Source of the DNA: Nitrososphaerota archaeon
Lineage (GTDB): Archaea > Thermoproteota > Nitrososphaeria > Nitrososphaerales > UBA57
Direction of reading: 5' to 3'
Assembly (NCBI GenBank): GCA_022572285.1
Contig: JACZWF010000013.1
Coordinates: forward strand, 1 to 15,002
Length of the DNA stretch: 15,002 bases
Of this stretch, positions 13,060 to 15,002 are shown piece after piece; position 1 is the first letter of the stretch, and every line of letters begins with the position of its first letter. The notes below the pieces were generated by a model. That model saw only the letters and a program-made list of their open reading frames with translations, was not told the DNA's origin and did not search any database. Made by a program: the position numbers and the translations under genes.

Positions 13060-13425
13060 ATGTCATCCCCTAATGACCTCGCCCGTGTGCCAAGTATGGG
13101 GGGCCGAATATCTGGGAGTTGCAGTGTAGGAAGAGGGGACGTCGAAGTCGTAGTAGAACCTCTAGAACCTGTAGAACTACCCCCGGACTGCATACTTGAG
13201 AGCATGATCACAGACGAAATAGGGTGGATTGTGTTTGATCCAACGCGCTCTCAGCTCTTCTTGCTGAGCATATACAAATCCGATTACTACGCTGTTTTCC
13301 CCGAAAGCGGACTTGGTCCTGGTTTAATGTTAGCAGATGAGATCATCCAGGTGGATGAAGAAAGTGTCTATGTGACAGTAAGTCTACCTTCTGGAAAATT
13401 TACGATCTCCGAGAAGGAGCCATAG
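13060..13425 (+). CDS. Hypothetical protein, probably 5'-truncated at a CG tract
   Basis: From the first ATG this encodes 121 residues with no recognised domain. It is acidic, with a VEVVVEPLEPVELPPD stretch and a beta-rich second half (GWIVFDPTRSQLFLLSIYKS, then VYVTVSLPSGKFTIS). The same frame continues upstream for 26 codons to the CG tract and is protein-like there (PAIYVQAIADNSSEPISGLK, with the flavour of an Ig-like or surface domain) but has no start codon. Beyond the tract the frame stays open but turns into a proline-rich, unlikely stretch. The natural gene therefore seems to have begun further upstream and to have lost its 5' end at the tract. There is no TATA box or ribosome site suited to the ATG at 13060. 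A relic is likelier than a working gene. Confidence 0.5.
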   Translation: MSSPNDLARVPSMGGRISGSCSVGRGDVEVVVEPLEPVELPPDCILESMITDEIGWIVFDPTRSQLFLLSIYKSDYYAVFPESGLGPGLMLADEIIQVDEESVYVTVSLPSGKFTISEKEP

Positions 13426-13501
13426 AAAGTGGCTGGCCATCTGGAACGATCGTGACCAGTCATTATGAGAACTGATTTTAGACGGATAGAATGTTAAACC
13501 T

Positions 13502-13509
13502 GTAGGAGA
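13502..13509 (+). promoter_or_regulatory. Shine-Dalgarno-like site deciding a TTG start
   Basis: GTAGGAGA sits five to eight bases before the TTG at 13514 and favours that start. It is unusual in this window, where most genes look leaderless, and hints at a longer leader or co-transcription from the left. Confidence 0.45.
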
Positions 13510-13513
13510 GATC

Positions 13514-14266
13514 TTGAGCTTCAAATCCCTAATATGGGAAGCACTAAGGCTCTATCGGCAGAAGCCCATAATCGTATTACCGCCAAGCGTTTTAGCACTC
13601 GTCAACATTACGATGGCCAGCATTAATCTGTCCATTCTGCTCTACATTATGGAGTCCCCTCCGTCTCTCCTCTTTTTTATATTACCTCTCCTGTCGATAG
13701 CGGTAAATATTCTCGTCAGCTTCCTTGTGATTGTTGGTCTAGCCGGGATGACTCGAAGATTGGTTCTAGAGGGCCACACAAGTATTTCGGATTGGGGTTC
13801 TAGCATCAAGACTCACTTCCGCGTAGTCCTGGGTTTGGGAATAATTTTCGGATCGATATTCATTCTCTCATCGACAACAACACTCGTCCTCGGAGCTAGT
13901 CTTACTGTTTCTACTAACCCCTTCAGTACACTGCGTATAACTCCTATTGCTAGAGATATTGTGACTAGCCTCCCTCTATCATTATTCTACATCGTCTTAG
14001 CACCTGCCATGATGGAAGGTAAAGGGCTAAGGGATTCACTGCGTCATGGTCTGAGGGCTGCTCGGGGCGGCCTTAGAGTTTATGTTTCTTACTTGGGAAT
14101 TGTGATAATTATCTCGATTGTAATTACTGCTAACCCAATCCCCTTTGGAGAGACAAATAATATCGTATCCGAGGGAGTGCGAGCAATCTCATCTCCGTTC
14201 TTATTCATATTGGCTTTTCTGATCTATCGGAACAAGAAGGGTTTGGTCCCTTCTACGGAGAGCTGA
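13514..14266 (+). CDS. Multi-spanning membrane protein of unknown function
   Basis: A 250-residue protein with about six transmembrane segments (roughly 16-46, 50-80, 104-130, 146-168, 186-206 and 218-236) and a basic loop, GKGLRDSLRHGLRAARGG, before the fifth. The amphipathic N-terminus (SLIWEALRLYRQKP) and this late basic loop with a conserved-looking glycine/arginine pattern recall archaeal membrane families such as DUF7847 and DUF4013, often found near stress or envelope genes; I cannot place it firmly. Start is TTG at 13514 with a good Shine-Dalgarno-like site. It follows the truncated hypothetical gene by 88 bases on the same strand. It faces the DUF4367-like gene across a CG tract. Confidence 0.8.
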   Translation: MSFKSLIWEALRLYRQKPIIVLPPSVLALVNITMASINLSILLYIMESPPSLLFFILPLLSIAVNILVSFLVIVGLAGMTRRLVLEGHTSISDWGSSIKTHFRVVLGLGIIFGSIFILSSTTTLVLGASLTVSTNPFSTLRITPIARDIVTSLPLSLFYIVLAPAMMEGKGLRDSLRHGLRAARGGLRVYVSYLGIVIIISIVITANPIPFGETNNIVSEGVRAISSPFLFILAFLIYRNKKGLVPSTES

Positions 14267-14322
14267 ATAGGATTTGGGCAGAGTCCAAGAGGACCCTCAA
14301 ACCAGAGGTGAAGGTCGCTCCA

Positions 14323-14334
14323 GCGCGCGCGCGC
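14323..14334. repeat. Alternating CG tract 9 (12 bases)
   Basis: GCGCGCGCGCGC in the 67-base gap between converging genes. Its last C is the third base, read on the minus strand, of the TAG stop of the DUF4367-like gene, the only overlap with a called gene. Confidence 0.9.
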
Positions 14335-14921
14335 TATACAGATTCAGCCATCTTGACGACTTCTTCCATGCTGAATTCGGATGCGTTTGTGATTAGTTCA
14401 AATTCCGTATCTCCGTCTATCCATCTGAGGATGCCGCTAGAATATCCATAGAATCCAGGATTTCCACCGATTGTAAGACGTGTGCCCCGCTCATTCTCCT
14501 GTTTTCCCTCGAAGAGCTGTTCCACCAGAGATTCGAAGGACCCTGGCGTCCTCTTCTGAATTGTCATCATGAATCCGCCAGAATCTAGAAGGTCACGGCG
14601 AGTCGCATCTGCATCCAGAGGTCTTTCAGAATAGACTAAGATGATGGAACCTACACCCATAGGCGAGGTGTTAGAAGCCCGATAGTCGGTTAGTCTTAGG
14701 TTAGATCGGATATCCGTAGGGTACTTGAGGTCGAATTGGGAACGAGAAACAAGGGTAGTAGTCTCAGCAAGTGAGATACTCACTCCGTTGAGAGGGTGGG
14801 GTGGAGGTCCTGTGGCTTGGGTTTGTTCTGCTGGCTGAGGTTGATTCATGAACGCATAACCACCTAACAAGAGTCCGACAACCACTATCAGGATGAATGC
14901 GGGACGTGGATTAAGAATCAT
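14334..14921 (-). CDS. Membrane-anchored DUF4367-like protein
   Basis: A 195-residue protein with one N-terminal transmembrane helix (about 7-26), a Pro/Gln-rich linker (27-45) and a compact alpha/beta domain outside the membrane. The last 60 residues follow the DUF4367 pattern: LTIGGNPGFYGYSSGILRWI, then DGDTEFELITNAS and the closing EEVVKMAESV helix. In bacteria this domain occurs on anti-sigma and lipoprotein-like proteins; sigma factors are absent from archaea, so that role cannot be carried over, and a sensor or envelope function is only a guess. The ATG is preceded by a weak AT-rich stretch. Its stop codon touches the CG tract at 14323-14334. Confidence 0.8.
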   Translation of the reverse strand: MILNPRPAFILIVVVGLLLGGYAFMNQPQPAEQTQATGPPPHPLNGVSISLAETTTLVSRSQFDLKYPTDIRSNLRLTDYRASNTSPMGVGSIILVYSERPLDADATRRDLLDSGGFMMTIQKRTPGSFESLVEQLFEGKQENERGTRLTIGGNPGFYGYSSGILRWIDGDTEFELITNASEFSMEEVVKMAESV

Positions 14922-15002
14922 TGAAATCTATCACTCATGGAACTGTTCCCGTTCATATGCTCTAACTATCCTATGGGTTTGCAGGGACAAGGCGTTCAAC
15001 TA
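14922..15002. other. Right edge, upstream region of the DUF4367-like gene
   Basis: No gene is supported. A 22-codon minus-strand frame (ending TGA at 14931) is bounded by a TAG at the very edge and is too short to call. A CATATGAA near 14950-14957 could act as a weak TATA element for the gene at 14921. Confidence 0.35.

Noticed and set aside
12908..13129. Plus-strand frame across the CG tract at 12973
   Set aside because: Composition is arginine- and proline-rich without structure, and another frame over the same bases reads as better protein joined to the gene at 13060.
239..14334. CG tracts as restriction-type sites, CRISPR repeats or transposon ends
   Set aside because: Lengths vary, there are no regular spacers, no flanking inverted repeats, no duplicated target bases and no transposase gene nearby.
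14931..15002. C-terminal end of an upstream minus-strand gene at the right edge
   Set aside because: The frame is bounded by a TAG at 15000-15002, so only 22 codons exist; a sigma-like reading would also be out of place in an archaeon.

Overview
The window reads as archaeal chromosome, most likely from the Thermoproteota/Nitrososphaerota (Thaumarchaeota-like) side. The evidence is a Sulfolobus-type zinc-containing ferredoxin, a one-finger C2H2 protein, several genes with a TATA-like box about 25-30 bases before the start codon and little or no leader, TTG and GTG starts, and a MacB-type exporter paired with a COG1361/CARDB-type surface protein. The lineage is an inference. No rRNA, tRNA, CRISPR array or recognisable insertion sequence was seen.

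Layout. 1-264: no convincing gene. 265-1934 (all minus): a polytopic membrane protein, a membrane-anchored DM13-domain protein, and a 41-codon tail of a DUF1801-like gene. 2126-3673 (all plus): a small redox group of rhodanese, zinc ferredoxin and Rieske ferredoxin. 3807-9669 (all plus): a 5'-truncated membrane-protein tail, a C2H2 mini-protein, a stretch of unassigned open frame, then the largest unit, an overlapping three-gene exporter locus (ABC ATPase with an unusual membrane-spanning N-terminus; an 882-residue surface protein of repeated CARDB/NEW3-like domains; a MacB/FtsX permease). 9829-10326: a BCP/PrxQ peroxiredoxin. 10425-11174 (minus): a helix-turn-helix coiled-coil protein with a short tandem-repeat array just upstream. 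11408-11775: a mini-ORF and a truncated minus-strand tail. 11997-12887: a membrane-anchored TPR-like protein. 13060-14266: a possibly 5'-truncated hypothetical gene and a multi-spanning membrane protein. 14334-14921 (minus): a membrane-anchored DUF4367-like protein.

The most striking signal is not a gene. Nine pure alternating C/G tracts of 7-12 bases lie at 239, 1943, 3798, 9702, 10348, 11765, 11829, 12973 and 14323. All are outside confidently called coding regions. They divide the window into blocks in which the confident genes share one strand, and every change of strand between confident genes falls at a tract. At four of them (1943, 3798, 11765, 12973) coding-like sequence lacking its 5' part begins directly at the tract, so the tracts look like seams of past rearrangement or insertion, or like boundary elements between transcription units. 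I know of no described system that matches this.

Functionally, the redox group and the peroxiredoxin suggest sulfur/iron-sulfur electron transfer and peroxide defence. The exporter locus suggests movement of a substrate across, or mechanical work at, the membrane with a large extracellular partner. The HTH coiled-coil protein probably controls its own promoter through the tandem repeats.
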